DNA of 64,000 nt from Vibrio cyclitrophicus. Its GTDB lineage: Bacteria > Pseudomonadota > Gammaproteobacteria > Enterobacterales > Vibrionaceae. Positions within the stretch are counted from its first letter, which is position 1. Each line of letters begins with the position of its first letter. The notes beneath the pieces are model-generated. The model saw nothing but the letters and a program-made list of their open reading frames with translations. It was not told the origin of the DNA and made no database searches. The position numbers and the translations under genes are program-made. The stretch is from NCBI RefSeq assembly GCF_024347435.1, contig NZ_AP025480.1, positions 1,550,001 through 1,614,000 of the forward strand, given 5' to 3'. Positions 1-15,000 of this stretch are shown here, piece by piece.

Positions 1-3000
1 GACGTGGTTGACCCAGACGCAGGCGAAGCGGTGTTCGTTACGCAAACGAACGTAGCGGATGGCAACTGGGGTAGCTTCAGCATCGATGCGGCGGGCAACT
101 GGACGTACGATCTGAACAACGACCACGCGGATGTACAGGCACTGGACAGCGATAGCGACCCAGTGACACGCGTCATCACGGTGGCAACGGCCGACGGCAC
201 GACACACGACGTGACCGTGACCATCACGGGCAGCGACGACAAAGCGGTCGTGACCCCAAGCCAAGATGGCGACGACGCGGGCGCGGTGCAAGAAGACGTG
301 ACCGACCTAGCGACAGGCAAGTTGGACGTGGTTGACCCAGACGCAGGCGAAGCGGTGTTCGTTACGCAAACGAACGTAGCGGATGGCAACTGGGGTAGCT
401 TCAGCATCGATGCGGCGGGCAACTGGACGTACGATCTGAACAACGACCACGCGGATGTACAGGCACTGGACAGCGATAGCGACCCAGTGACACGCGTCAT
501 CACGGTGGCAACGGCCGACGGCACGACACACGACGTGACCGTGACCATCACGGGCAGCGACGACAAAGCGGTCGTGACCCCAAGCCAAGATGGCGACGAC
601 GCGGGCGCGGTGCAAGAAGACGTGACCGACCTAGCGACAGGCAAGTTGGACGTGGTTGACCCAGACGCAGGCGAAGCGGTGTTCGTTACGCAAACGAACG
701 TAGCGGATGGCAACTGGGGTAGCTTCAGCATCGATGCGGCGGGCAACTGGACGTACGATCTGAACAACGACCACGCGGATGTACAGGCACTGGACAGCGA
801 TAGCGACCCAGTGACACGCGTCATCACGGTGGCAACGGCCGACGGCACGACACACGACGTGACCGTGACCATCACGGGCAGCGACGACAAAGCGGTCGTG
901 ACCCCAAGCCAAGATGGCGACGACGCGGGCGCGGTGCAAGAAGACGTGACCGACCTAGCGACAGGCAAGTTGGACGTGGTTGACCCAGACGCAGGCGAAG
1001 CGGTGTTCGTTACGCAAACGAACGTAGCGGATGGCAACTGGGGTAGCTTCAGCATCGATGCGGCGGGCAACTGGACGTACGATCTGAACAACGACCACGC
1101 GGATGTACAGGCACTGGACAGCGATAGCGACCCAGTGACACGCGTCATCACGGTGGCAACGGCCGACGGCACGACACACGACGTGACCGTGACCATCACG
1201 GGCAGCGACGACAAAGCGGTCGTGACCCCAAGCCAAGATGGCGACGACGCGGGCGCGGTGCAAGAAGACGTGACCGACCTAGCGACAGGCAAGTTGGACG
1301 TGGTTGACCCAGACGCAGGCGAAGCGGTGTTCGTTACGCAAACGAACGTAGCGGATGGCAACTGGGGTAGCTTCAGCATCGATGCGGCGGGCAACTGGAC
1401 GTACGATCTGAACAACGACCACGCGGATGTACAGGCACTGGACAGCGATAGCGACCCAGTGACACGCGTCATCACGGTGGCAACGGCCGACGGCACGACA
1501 CACGACGTGACCGTGACCATCACGGGCAGCGACGACAAAGCGGTCGTGACCCCAAGCCAAGATGGCGACGACGCGGGCGCGGTGCAAGAAGACGTGACCG
1601 ACCTAGCGACAGGCAAGTTGGACGTGGTTGACCCAGACGCAGGCGAAGCGGTGTTCGTTACGCAAACGAACGTAGCGGATGGCAACTGGGGTAGCTTCAG
1701 CATCGATGCGGCGGGCAACTGGACGTACGATCTGAACAACGACCACGCGGATGTACAGGCACTGGACAGCGATAGCGACCCAGTGACACGCGTCATCACG
1801 GTGGCAACGGCCGACGGCACGACACACGACGTGACCGTGACCATCACGGGCAGCGACGACAAAGCGGTCGTGACCCCAAGCCAAGATGGCGACGACGCGG
1901 GCGCGGTGCAAGAAGACGTGACCGACCTAGCGACAGGCAAGTTGGACGTGGTTGACCCAGACGCAGGCGAAGCGGTGTTCGTTACGCAAACGAACGTAGC
2001 GGATGGCAACTGGGGTAGCTTCAGCATCGATGCGGCGGGCAACTGGACGTACGATCTGAACAACGACCACGCGGATGTACAGGCACTGGACAGCGATAGC
2101 GACCCAGTGACACGCGTCATCACGGTGGCAACGGCCGACGGCACGACACACGACGTGACCGTGACCATCACGGGCAGCGACGACAAAGCGGTCGTGACCC
2201 CAAGCCAAGATGGCGACGACGCGGGCGCGGTGCAAGAAGACGTGACCGACCTAGCGACAGGCAAGTTGGACGTGGTTGACCCAGACGCAGGCGAAGCGGT
2301 GTTCGTTACGCAAACGAACGTAGCGGATGGCAACTGGGGTAGCTTCAGCATCGATGCGGCGGGCAACTGGACGTACGATCTGAACAACGACCACGCGGAT
2401 GTACAGGCACTGGACAGCGATAGCGACCCAGTGACACGCGTCATCACGGTGGCAACGGCCGACGGCACGACACACGACGTGACCGTGACCATCACGGGCA
2501 GCGACGACAAAGCGGTCGTGACCCCAAGCCAAGATGGCGACGACGCGGGCGCGGTGCAAGAAGACGTGACCGACCTAGCGACAGGCAAGTTGGACGTGGT
2601 TGACCCAGACGCAGGCGAAGCGGTGTTCGTTACGCAAACGAACGTAGCGGATGGCAACTGGGGTAGCTTCAGCATCGATGCGGCGGGCAACTGGACGTAC
2701 GATCTGAACAACGACCACGCGGATGTACAGGCACTGGACAGCGATAGCGACCCAGTGACACGCGTCATCACGGTGGCAACGGCCGACGGCACGACACACG
2801 ACGTGACCGTGACCATCACGGGCAGCGACGACAAAGCGGTCGTGACCCCAAGCCAAGATGGCGACGACGCGGGCGCGGTGCAAGAAGACGTGACCGACCT
2901 AGCGACAGGCAAGTTGGACGTGGTTGACCCAGACGCAGGCGAAGCGGTGTTCGTTACGCAAACGAACGTAGCGGATGGCAACTGGGGTAGCTTCAGCATC

Positions 3001-6000
3001 GATGCGGCGGGCAACTGGACGTACGATCTGAACAACGACCACGCGGATGTACAGGCACTGGACAGCGATAGCGACCCAGTGACACGCGTCATCACGGTGG
3101 CAACGGCCGACGGCACGACACACGACGTGACCGTGACCATCACGGGCAGCGACGACAAAGCGGTCGTGACCCCAAGCCAAGATGGCGACGACGCGGGCGC
3201 GGTGCAAGAAGACGTGACCGACCTAGCGACAGGCAAGTTGGACGTGGTTGACCCAGACGCAGGCGAAGCGGTGTTCGTTACGCAAACGAACGTAGCGGAT
3301 GGCAACTGGGGTAGCTTCAGCATCGATGCGGCGGGCAACTGGACGTACGATCTGAACAACGACCACGCGGATGTACAGGCACTGGACAGCGATAGCGACC
3401 CAGTGACACGCGTCATCACGGTGGCAACGGCCGACGGCACGACACACGACGTGACCGTGACCATCACGGGCAGCGACGACAAAGCGGTCGTGACCCCAAG
3501 CCAAGATGGCGACGACGCGGGCGCGGTGCAAGAAGACGTGACCGACCTAGCGACAGGCAAGTTGGACGTGGTTGACCCAGACGCAGGCGAAGCGGTGTTC
3601 GTTACGCAAACGAACGTAGCGGATGGCAACTGGGGTAGCTTCAGCATCGATGCGGCGGGCAACTGGACGTACGATCTGAACAACGACCACGCGGATGTAC
3701 AGGCACTGGACAGCGATAGCGACCCAGTGACACGCGTCATCACGGTGGCAACGGCCGACGGCACGACACACGACGTGACCGTGACCATCACGGGCAGCGA
3801 CGACAAAGCGGTCGTGACCCCAAGCCAAGATGGCGACGACGCGGGCGCGGTGCAAGAAGACGTGACCGACCTAGCGACAGGCAAGTTGGACGTGGTTGAC
3901 CCAGACGCAGGCGAAGCGGTGTTCGTTACGCAAACGAACGTAGCGGATGGCAACTGGGGTAGCTTCAGCATCGATGCGGCGGGCAACTGGACGTACGATC
4001 TGAACAACGACCACGCGGATGTACAGGCACTGGACAGCGATAGCGACCCAGTGACACGCGTCATCACGGTGGCAACGGCCGACGGCACGACACACGACGT
4101 GACCGTGACCATCACGGGCAGCGACGACAAAGCGGTCGTGACCCCAAGCCAAGATGGCGACGACGCGGGCGCGGTGCAAGAAGACGTGACCGACCTAGCG
4201 ACAGGCAAGTTGGACGTGGTTGACCCAGACGCAGGCGAAGCGGTGTTCGTTACGCAAACGAACGTAGCGGATGGCAACTGGGGTAGCTTCAGCATCGATG
4301 CGGCGGGCAACTGGACGTACGATCTGAACAACGACCACGCGGATGTACAGGCACTGGACAGCGATAGCGACCCAGTGACACGCGTCATCACGGTGGCAAC
4401 GGCCGACGGCACGACACACGACGTGACCGTGACCATCACGGGCAGCGACGACAAAGCGGTCGTGACCCCAAGCCAAGATGGCGACGACGCGGGCGCGGTG
4501 CAAGAAGACGTGACCGACCTAGCGACAGGCAAGTTGGACGTGGTTGACCCAGACGCAGGCGAAGCGGTGTTCGTTACGCAAACGAACGTAGCGGATGGCA
4601 ACTGGGGTAGCTTCAGCATCGATGCGGCGGGCAACTGGACGTACGATCTGAACAACGACCACGCGGATGTACAGGCACTGGACAGCGATAGCGACCCAGT
4701 GACACGCGTCATCACGGTGGCAACGGCCGACGGCACGACACACGACGTGACCGTGACCATCACGGGCAGCGACGACAAAGCGGTCGTGACCCCAAGCCAA
4801 GATGGCGACGACGCGGGCGCGGTGCAAGAAGACGTGACCGACCTAGCGACAGGCAAGTTGGACGTGGTTGACCCAGACGCAGGCGAAGCGGTGTTCGTTA
4901 CGCAAACGAACGTAGCGGATGGCAACTGGGGTAGCTTCAGCATCGATGCGGCGGGCAACTGGACGTACGATCTGAACAACGACCACGCGGATGTACAGGC
5001 ACTGGACAGCGATAGCGACCCAGTGACACGCGTCATCACGGTGGCAACGGCCGACGGCACGACACACGACGTGACCGTGACCATCACGGGCAGCGACGAC
5101 AAAGCGGTCGTGACCCCAAGCCAAGATGGCGACGACGCGGGCGCGGTGCAAGAAGACGTGACCGACCTAGCGACAGGCAAGTTGGACGTGGTTGACCCAG
5201 ACGCAGGCGAAGCGGTGTTCGTTACGCAAACGAACGTAGCGGATGGCAACTGGGGTAGCTTCAGCATCGATGCGGCGGGCAACTGGACGTACGATCTGAA
5301 CAACGACCACGCGGATGTACAGGCACTGGACAGCGATAGCGACCCAGTGACACGCGTCATCACGGTGGCAACGGCCGACGGCACGACACACGACGTGACC
5401 GTGACCATCACGGGCAGCGACGACAAAGCGGTCGTGACCCCAAGCCAAGATGGCGACGACGCGGGCGCGGTGCAAGAAGACGTGACCGACCTAGCGACAG
5501 GCAAGTTGGACGTGGTTGACCCAGACGCAGGCGAAGCGGTGTTCGTTACGCAAACGAACGTAGCGGATGGCAACTGGGGTAGCTTCAGCATCGATGCGGC
5601 GGGCAACTGGACGTACGATCTGAACAACGACCACGCGGATGTACAGGCACTGGACAGCGATAGCGACCCAGTGACACGCGTCATCACGGTGGCAACGGCC
5701 GACGGCACGACACACGACGTGACCGTGACCATCACGGGCAGCGACGACAAAGCGGTCGTGACCCCAAGCCAAGATGGCGACGACGCGGGCGCGGTGCAAG
5801 AAGACGTGACCGACCTAGCGACAGGCAAGTTGGACGTGGTTGACCCAGACGCAGGCGAAGCGGTGTTCGTTACGCAAACGAACGTAGCGGATGGCAACTG
5901 GGGTAGCTTCAGCATCGATGCGGCGGGCAACTGGACGTACGATCTGAACAACGACCACGCGGATGTACAGGCACTGGACAGCGATAGCGACCCAGTGACA

Positions 6001-9000
6001 CGCGTCATCACGGTGGCAACGGCCGACGGCACGACACACGACGTGACCGTGACCATCACGGGCAGCGACGACAAAGCGGTCGTGACCCCAAGCCAAGATG
6101 GCGACGACGCGGGCGCGGTGCAAGAAGACGTGACCGACCTAGCGACAGGCAAGTTGGACGTGGTTGACCCAGACGCAGGCGAAGCGGTGTTCGTTACGCA
6201 AACGAACGTAGCGGATGGCAACTGGGGTAGCTTCAGCATCGATGCGGCGGGCAACTGGACGTACGATCTGAACAACGACCACGCGGATGTACAGGCACTG
6301 GACAGCGATAGCGACCCAGTGACACGCGTCATCACGGTGGCAACGGCCGACGGCACGACACACGACGTGACCGTGACCATCACGGGCAGCGACGACAAAG
6401 CGGTCGTGACCCCAAGCCAAGATGGCGACGACGCGGGCGCGGTGCAAGAAGACGTGACCGACCTAGCGACAGGCAAGTTGGACGTGGTTGACCCAGACGC
6501 AGGCGAAGCGGTGTTCGTTACGCAAACGAACGTAGCGGATGGCAACTGGGGTAGCTTCAGCATCGATGCGGCGGGCAACTGGACGTACGATCTGAACAAC
6601 GACCACGCGGATGTACAGGCACTGGACAGCGATAGCGACCCAGTGACACGCGTCATCACGGTGGCAACGGCCGACGGCACGACACACGACGTGACCGTGA
6701 CCATCACGGGCAGCGACGACAAAGCGGTCGTGACCCCAAGCCAAGATGGCGACGACGCGGGCGCGGTGCAAGAAGACGTGACCGACCTAGCGACAGGCAA
6801 GTTGGACGTGGTTGACCCAGACGCAGGCGAAGCGGTGTTCGTTACGCAAACGAACGTAGCGGATGGCAACTGGGGTAGCTTCAGCATCGATGCGGCGGGC
6901 AACTGGACGTACGATCTGAACAACGACCACGCGGATGTACAGGCACTGGACAGCGATAGCGACCCAGTGACACGCGTCATCACGGTGGCAACGGCCGACG
7001 GCACGACACACGACGTGACCGTGACCATCACGGGCAGCGACGACAAAGCGGTCGTGACCCCAAGCCAAGATGGCGACGACGCGGGCGCGGTGCAAGAAGA
7101 CGTGACCGACCTAGCGACAGGCAAGTTGGACGTGGTTGACCCAGACGCAGGCGAAGCGGTGTTCGTTACGCAAACGAACGTAGCGGATGGCAACTGGGGT
7201 AGCTTCAGCATCGATGCGGCGGGCAACTGGACGTACGATCTGAACAACGACCACGCGGATGTACAGGCACTGGACAGCGATAGCGACCCAGTGACACGCG
7301 TCATCACGGTGGCAACGGCCGACGGCACGACACACGACGTGACCGTGACCATCACGGGCAGCGACGACAAAGCGGTCGTGACCCCAAGCCAAGATGGCGA
7401 CGACGCGGGCGCGGTGCAAGAAGACGTGACCGACCTAGCGACAGGCAAGTTGGACGTGGTTGACCCAGACGCAGGCGAAGCGGTGTTCGTTACGCAAACG
7501 AACGTAGCGGATGGCAACTGGGGTAGCTTCAGCATCGATGCGGCGGGCAACTGGACGTACGATCTGAACAACGACCACGCGGATGTACAGGCACTGGACA
7601 GCGATAGCGACCCAGTGACACGCGTCATCACGGTGGCAACGGCCGACGGCACGACACACGACGTGACCGTGACCATCACGGGCAGCGACGACAAAGCGGT
7701 CGTGACCCCAAGCCAAGATGGCGACGACGCGGGCGCGGTGCAAGAAGACGTGACCGACCTAGCGACAGGCAAGTTGGACGTGGTTGACCCAGACGCAGGC
7801 GAAGCGGTGTTCGTTACGCAAACGAACGTAGCGGATGGCAACTGGGGTAGCTTCAGCATCGATGCGGCGGGCAACTGGACGTACGATCTGAACAACGACC
7901 ACGCGGATGTACAGGCACTGGACAGCGATAGCGACCCAGTGACACGCGTCATCACGGTGGCAACGGCCGACGGCACGACACACGACGTGACCGTGACCAT
8001 CACGGGCAGCGACGACAAAGCGGTCGTGACCCCAAGCCAAGATGGCGACGACGCGGGCGCGGTGCAAGAAGACGTGACCGACCTAGCGACAGGCAAGTTG
8101 GACGTGGTTGACCCAGACGCAGGCGAAGCGGTGTTCGTTACGCAAACGAACGTAGCGGATGGCAACTGGGGTAGCTTCAGCATCGATGCGGCGGGCAACT
8201 GGACGTACGATCTGAACAACGACCACGCGGATGTACAGGCACTGGACAGCGATAGCGACCCAGTGACACGCGTCATCACGGTGGCAACGGCCGACGGCAC
8301 GACACACGACGTGACCGTGACCATCACGGGCAGCGACGACAAAGCGGTCGTGACCCCAAGCCAAGATGGCGACGACGCGGGCGCGGTGCAAGAAGACGTG
8401 ACCGACCTAGCGACAGGCAAGTTGGACGTGGTTGACCCAGACGCAGGCGAAGCGGTGTTCGTTACGCAAACGAACGTAGCGGATGGCAACTGGGGTAGCT
8501 TCAGCATCGATGCGGCGGGCAACTGGACGTACGATCTGAACAACGACCACGCGGATGTACAGGCACTGGACAGCGATAGCGACCCAGTGACACGCGTCAT
8601 CACGGTGGCAACGGCCGACGGCACGACACACGACGTGACCGTGACCATCACGGGCAGCGACGACAAAGCGGTCGTGACCCCAAGCCAAGATGGCGACGAC
8701 GCGGGCGCGGTGCAAGAAGACGTGACCGACCTAGCGACAGGCAAGTTGGACGTGGTTGACCCAGACGCAGGCGAAGCGGTGTTCGTTACGCAAACGAACG
8801 TAGCGGATGGCAACTGGGGTAGCTTCAGCATCGATGCGGCGGGCAACTGGACGTACGATCTGAACAACGACCACGCGGATGTACAGGCACTGGACAGCGA
8901 TAGCGACCCAGTGACACGCGTCATCACGGTGGCAACGGCCGACGGCACGACACACGACGTGACCGTGACCATCACGGGCAGCGACGACAAAGCGGTCGTG

Positions 9001-12000
9001 ACCCCAAGCCAAGATGGCGACGACGCGGGCGCGGTGCAAGAAGACGTGACCGACCTAGCGACAGGCAAGTTGGACGTGGTTGACCCAGACGCAGGCGAAG
9101 CGGTGTTCGTTACGCAAACGAACGTAGCGGATGGCAACTGGGGTAGCTTCAGCATCGATGCGGCGGGCAACTGGACGTACGATCTGAACAACGACCACGC
9201 GGATGTACAGGCACTGGACAGCGATAGCGACCCAGTGACACGCGTCATCACGGTGGCAACGGCCGACGGCACGACACACGACGTGACCGTGACCATCACG
9301 GGCAGCGACGACAAAGCGGTCGTGACCCCAAGCCAAGATGGCGACGACGCGGGCGCGGTGCAAGAAGACGTGACCGACCTAGCGACAGGCAAGTTGGACG
9401 TGGTTGACCCAGACGCAGGCGAAGCGGTGTTCGTTACGCAAACGAACGTAGCGGATGGCAACTGGGGTAGCTTCAGCATCGATGCGGCGGGCAACTGGAC
9501 GTACGATCTGAACAACGACCACGCGGATGTACAGGCACTGGACAGCGATAGCGACCCAGTGACACGCGTCATCACGGTGGCAACGGCCGACGGCACGACA
9601 CACGACGTGACCGTGACCATCACGGGCAGCGACGACAAAGCGGTCGTGACCCCAAGCCAAGATGGCGACGACGCGGGCGCGGTGCAAGAAGACGTGACCG
9701 ACCTAGCGACAGGCAAGTTGGACGTGGTTGACCCAGACGCAGGCGAAGCGGTGTTCGTTACGCAAACGAACGTAGCGGATGGCAACTGGGGTAGCTTCAG
9801 CATCGATGCGGCGGGCAACTGGACGTACGATCTGAACAACGACCACGCGGATGTACAGGCACTGGACAGCGATAGCGACCCAGTGACACGCGTCATCACG
9901 GTGGCAACGGCCGACGGCACGACACACGACGTGACCGTGACCATCACGGGCAGCGACGACAAAGCGGTCGTGACCCCAAGCCAAGATGGCGACGACGCGG
10001 GCGCGGTGCAAGAAGACGTGACCGACCTAGCGACAGGCAAGTTGGACGTGGTTGACCCAGACGCAGGCGAAGCGGTGTTCGTTACGCAAACGAACGTAGC
10101 GGATGGCAACTGGGGTAGCTTCAGCATCGATGCGGCGGGCAACTGGACGTACGATCTGAACAACGACCACGCGGATGTACAGGCACTGGACAGCGATAGC
10201 GACCCAGTGACACGCGTCATCACGGTGGCAACGGCCGACGGCACGACACACGACGTGACCGTGACCATCACGGGCAGCGACGACAAAGCGGTCGTGACCC
10301 CAAGCCAAGATGGCGACGACGCGGGCGCGGTGCAAGAAGACGTGACCGACCTAGCGACAGGCAAGTTGGACGTGGTTGACCCAGACGCAGGCGAAGCGGT
10401 GTTCGTTACGCAAACGAACGTAGCGGATGGCAACTGGGGTAGCTTCAGCATCGATGCGGCGGGCAACTGGACGTACGATCTGAACAACGACCACGCGGAT
10501 GTACAGGCACTGGACAGCGATAGCGACCCAGTGACACGCGTCATCACGGTGGCAACGGCCGACGGCACGACACACGACGTGACCGTGACCATCACGGGCA
10601 GCGACGACAAAGCGGTCGTGACCCCAAGCCAAGATGGCGACGACGCGGGCGCGGTGCAAGAAGACGTGACCGACCTAGCGACAGGCAAGTTGGACGTGGT
10701 TGACCCAGACGCAGGCGAAGCGGTGTTCGTTACGCAAACGAACGTAGCGGATGGCAACTGGGGTAGCTTCAGCATCGATGCGGCGGGCAACTGGACGTAC
10801 GATCTGAACAACGACCACGCGGATGTACAGGCACTGGACAGCGATAGCGACCCAGTGACACGCGTCATCACGGTGGCAACGGCCGACGGCACGACACACG
10901 ACGTGACCGTGACCATCACGGGCAGCGACGACAAAGCGGTCGTGACCCCAAGCCAAGATGGCGACGACGCGGGCGCGGTGCAAGAAGACGTGACCGACCT
11001 AGCGACAGGCAAGTTGGACGTGGTTGACCCAGACGCAGGCGAAGCGGTGTTCGTTACGCAAACGAACGTAGCGGATGGCAACTGGGGTAGCTTCAGCATC
11101 GATGCGGCGGGCAACTGGACGTACGATCTGAACAACGACCACGCGGATGTACAGGCACTGGACAGCGATAGCGACCCAGTGACACGCGTCATCACGGTGG
11201 CAACGGCCGACGGCACGACACACGACGTGACCGTGACCATCACGGGCAGCGACGACAAAGCGGTCGTGACCCCAAGCCAAGATGGCGACGACGCGGGCGC
11301 GGTGCAAGAAGACGTGACCGACCTAGCGACAGGCAAGTTGGACGTGGTTGACCCAGACGCAGGCGAAGCGGTGTTCGTTACGCAAACGAACGTAGCGGAT
11401 GGCAACTGGGGTAGCTTCAGCATCGATGCGGCGGGCAACTGGACGTACGATCTGAACAACGACCACGCGGATGTACAGGCACTGGACAGCGATAGCGACC
11501 CAGTGACACGCGTCATCACGGTGGCAACGGCCGACGGCACGACACACGACGTGACCGTGACCATCACGGGCAGCGACGACAAAGCGGTCGTGACCCCAAG
11601 CCAAGATGGCGACGACGCGGGCGCGGTGCAAGAAGACGTGACCGACCTAGCGACAGGCAAGTTGGACGTGGTTGACCCAGACGCAGGCGAAGCGGTGTTC
11701 GTTACGCAAACGAACGTAGCGGATGGCAACTGGGGTAGCTTCAGCATCGATGCGGCGGGCAACTGGACGTACGATCTGAACAACGACCACGCGGATGTAC
11801 AGGCACTGGACAGCGATAGCGACCCAGTGACACGCGTCATCACGGTGGCAACGGCCGACGGCACGACACACGACGTGACCGTGACCATCACGGGCAGCGA
11901 CGACAAAGCGGTCGTGACCCCAAGCCAAGATGGCGACGACGCGGGCGCGGTGCAAGAAGACGTGACCGACCTAGCGACAGGCAAGTTGGACGTGGTTGAC

Positions 12001-15000
12001 CCAGACGCAGGCGAAGCGGTGTTCGTTACGCAAACGAACGTAGCGGATGGCAACTGGGGTAGCTTCAGCATCGATGCGGCGGGCAACTGGACGTACGATC
12101 TGAACAACGACCACGCGGATGTACAGGCACTGGACAGCGATAGCGACCCAGTGACACGCGTCATCACGGTGGCAACGGCCGACGGCACGACACACGACGT
12201 GACCGTGACCATCACGGGCAGCGACGACAAAGCGGTCGTGACCCCAAGCCAAGATGGCGACGACGCGGGCGCGGTGCAAGAAGACGTGACCGACCTAGCG
12301 ACAGGCAAGTTGGACGTGGTTGACCCAGACGCAGGCGAAGCGGTGTTCGTTACGCAAACGAACGTAGCGGATGGCAACTGGGGTAGCTTCAGCATCGATG
12401 CGGCGGGCAACTGGACGTACGATCTGAACAACGACCACGCGGATGTACAGGCACTGGACAGCGATAGCGACCCAGTGACACGCGTCATCACGGTGGCAAC
12501 GGCCGACGGCACGACACACGACGTGACCGTGACCATCACGGGCAGCGACGACAAAGCGGTCGTGACCCCAAGCCAAGATGGCGACGACGCGGGCGCGGTG
12601 CAAGAAGACGTGACCGACCTAGCGACAGGCAAGTTGGACGTGGTTGACCCAGACGCAGGCGAAGCGGTGTTCGTTACGCAAACGAACGTAGCGGATGGCA
12701 ACTGGGGTAGCTTCAGCATCGATGCGGCGGGCAACTGGACGTACGATCTGAACAACGACCACGCGGATGTACAGGCACTGGACAGCGATAGCGACCCAGT
12801 GACACGCGTCATCACGGTGGCAACGGCCGACGGCACGACACACGACGTGACCGTGACCATCACGGGCAGCGACGACAAAGCGGTCGTGACCCCAAGCCAA
12901 GATGGCGACGACGCGGGCGCGGTGCAAGAAGACGTGACCGACCTAGCGACAGGCAAGTTGGACGTGGTTGACCCAGACGCAGGCGAAGCGGTGTTCGTTA
13001 CGCAAACGAACGTAGCGGATGGCAACTGGGGTAGCTTCAGCATCGATGCGGCGGGCAACTGGACGTACGATCTGAACAACGACCACGCGGATGTACAGGC
13101 ACTGGACAGCGATAGCGACCCAGTGACACGCGTCATCACGGTGGCAACGGCCGACGGCACGACACACGACGTGACCGTGACCATCACGGGCAGCGACGAC
13201 AAAGCGGTCGTGACCCCAAGCCAAGATGGCGACGACGCGGGCGCGGTGCAAGAAGACGTGACCGACCTAGCGACAGGCAAGTTGGACGTGGTTGACCCAG
13301 ACGCAGGCGAAGCGGTGTTCGTTACGCAAACGAACGTAGCGGATGGCAACTGGGGTAGCTTCAGCATCGATGCGGCGGGCAACTGGACGTACGATCTGAA
13401 CAACGACCACGCGGATGTACAGGCACTGGACAGCGATAGCGACCCAGTGACACGCGTCATCACGGTGGCAACGGCCGACGGCACGACACACGACGTGACC
13501 GTGACCATCACGGGCAGCGACGACAAAGCGGTCGTGACCCCAAGCCAAGATGGCGACGACGCGGGCGCGGTGCAAGAAGACGTGACCGACCTAGCGACAG
13601 GCAAGTTGGACGTGGTTGACCCAGACGCAGGCGAAGCGGTGTTCGTTACGCAAACGAACGTAGCGGATGGCAACTGGGGTAGCTTCAGCATCGATGCGGC
13701 GGGCAACTGGACGTACGATCTGAACAACGACCACGCGGATGTACAGGCACTGGACAGCGATAGCGACCCAGTGACACGCGTCATCACGGTGGCAACGGCC
13801 GACGGCACGACACACGACGTGACCGTGACCATCACGGGCAGCGACGACAAAGCGGTCGTGACCCCAAGCCAAGATGGCGACGACGCGGGCGCGGTGCAAG
13901 AAGACGTGACCGACCTAGCGACAGGCAAGTTGGACGTGGTTGACCCAGACGCAGGCGAAGCGGTGTTCGTTACGCAAACGAACGTAGCGGATGGCAACTG
14001 GGGTAGCTTCAGCATCGATGCGGCGGGCAACTGGACGTACGATCTGAACAACGACCACGCGGATGTACAGGCACTGGACAGCGATAGCGACCCAGTGACA
14101 CGCGTCATCACGGTGGCAACGGCCGACGGCACGACACACGACGTGACCGTGACCATCACGGGCAGCGACGACAAAGCGGTCGTGACCCCAAGCCAAGATG
14201 GCGACGACGCGGGCGCGGTGCAAGAAGACGTGACCGACCTAGCGACAGGCAAGTTGGACGTGGTTGACCCAGACGCAGGCGAAGCGGTGTTCGTTACGCA
14301 AACGAACGTAGCGGATGGCAACTGGGGTAGCTTCAGCATCGATGCGGCGGGCAACTGGACGTACGATCTGAACAACGACCACGCGGATGTACAGGCACTG
14401 GACAGCGATAGCGACCCAGTGACACGCGTCATCACGGTGGCAACGGCCGACGGCACGACACACGACGTGACCGTGACCATCACGGGCAGCGACGACAAAG
14501 CGGTCGTGACCCCAAGCCAAGATGGCGACGACGCGGGCGCGGTGCAAGAAGACGTGACCGACCTAGCGACAGGCAAGTTGGACGTGGTTGACCCAGACGC
14601 AGGCGAAGCGGTGTTCGTTACGCAAACGAACGTAGCGGATGGCAACTGGGGTAGCTTCAGCATCGATGCGGCGGGCAACTGGACGTACGATCTGAACAAC
14701 GACCACGCGGATGTACAGGCACTGGACAGCGATAGCGACCCAGTGACACGCGTCATCACGGTGGCAACGGCCGACGGCACGACACACGACGTGACCGTGA
14801 CCATCACGGGCAGCGACGACAAAGCGGTCGTGACCCCAAGCCAAGATGGCGACGACGCGGGCGCGGTGCAAGAAGACGTGACCGACCTAGCGACAGGCAA
14901 GTTGGACGTGGTTGACCCAGACGCAGGCGAAGCGGTGTTCGTTACGCAAACGAACGTAGCGGATGGCAACTGGGGTAGCTTCAGCATCGATGCGGCGGGC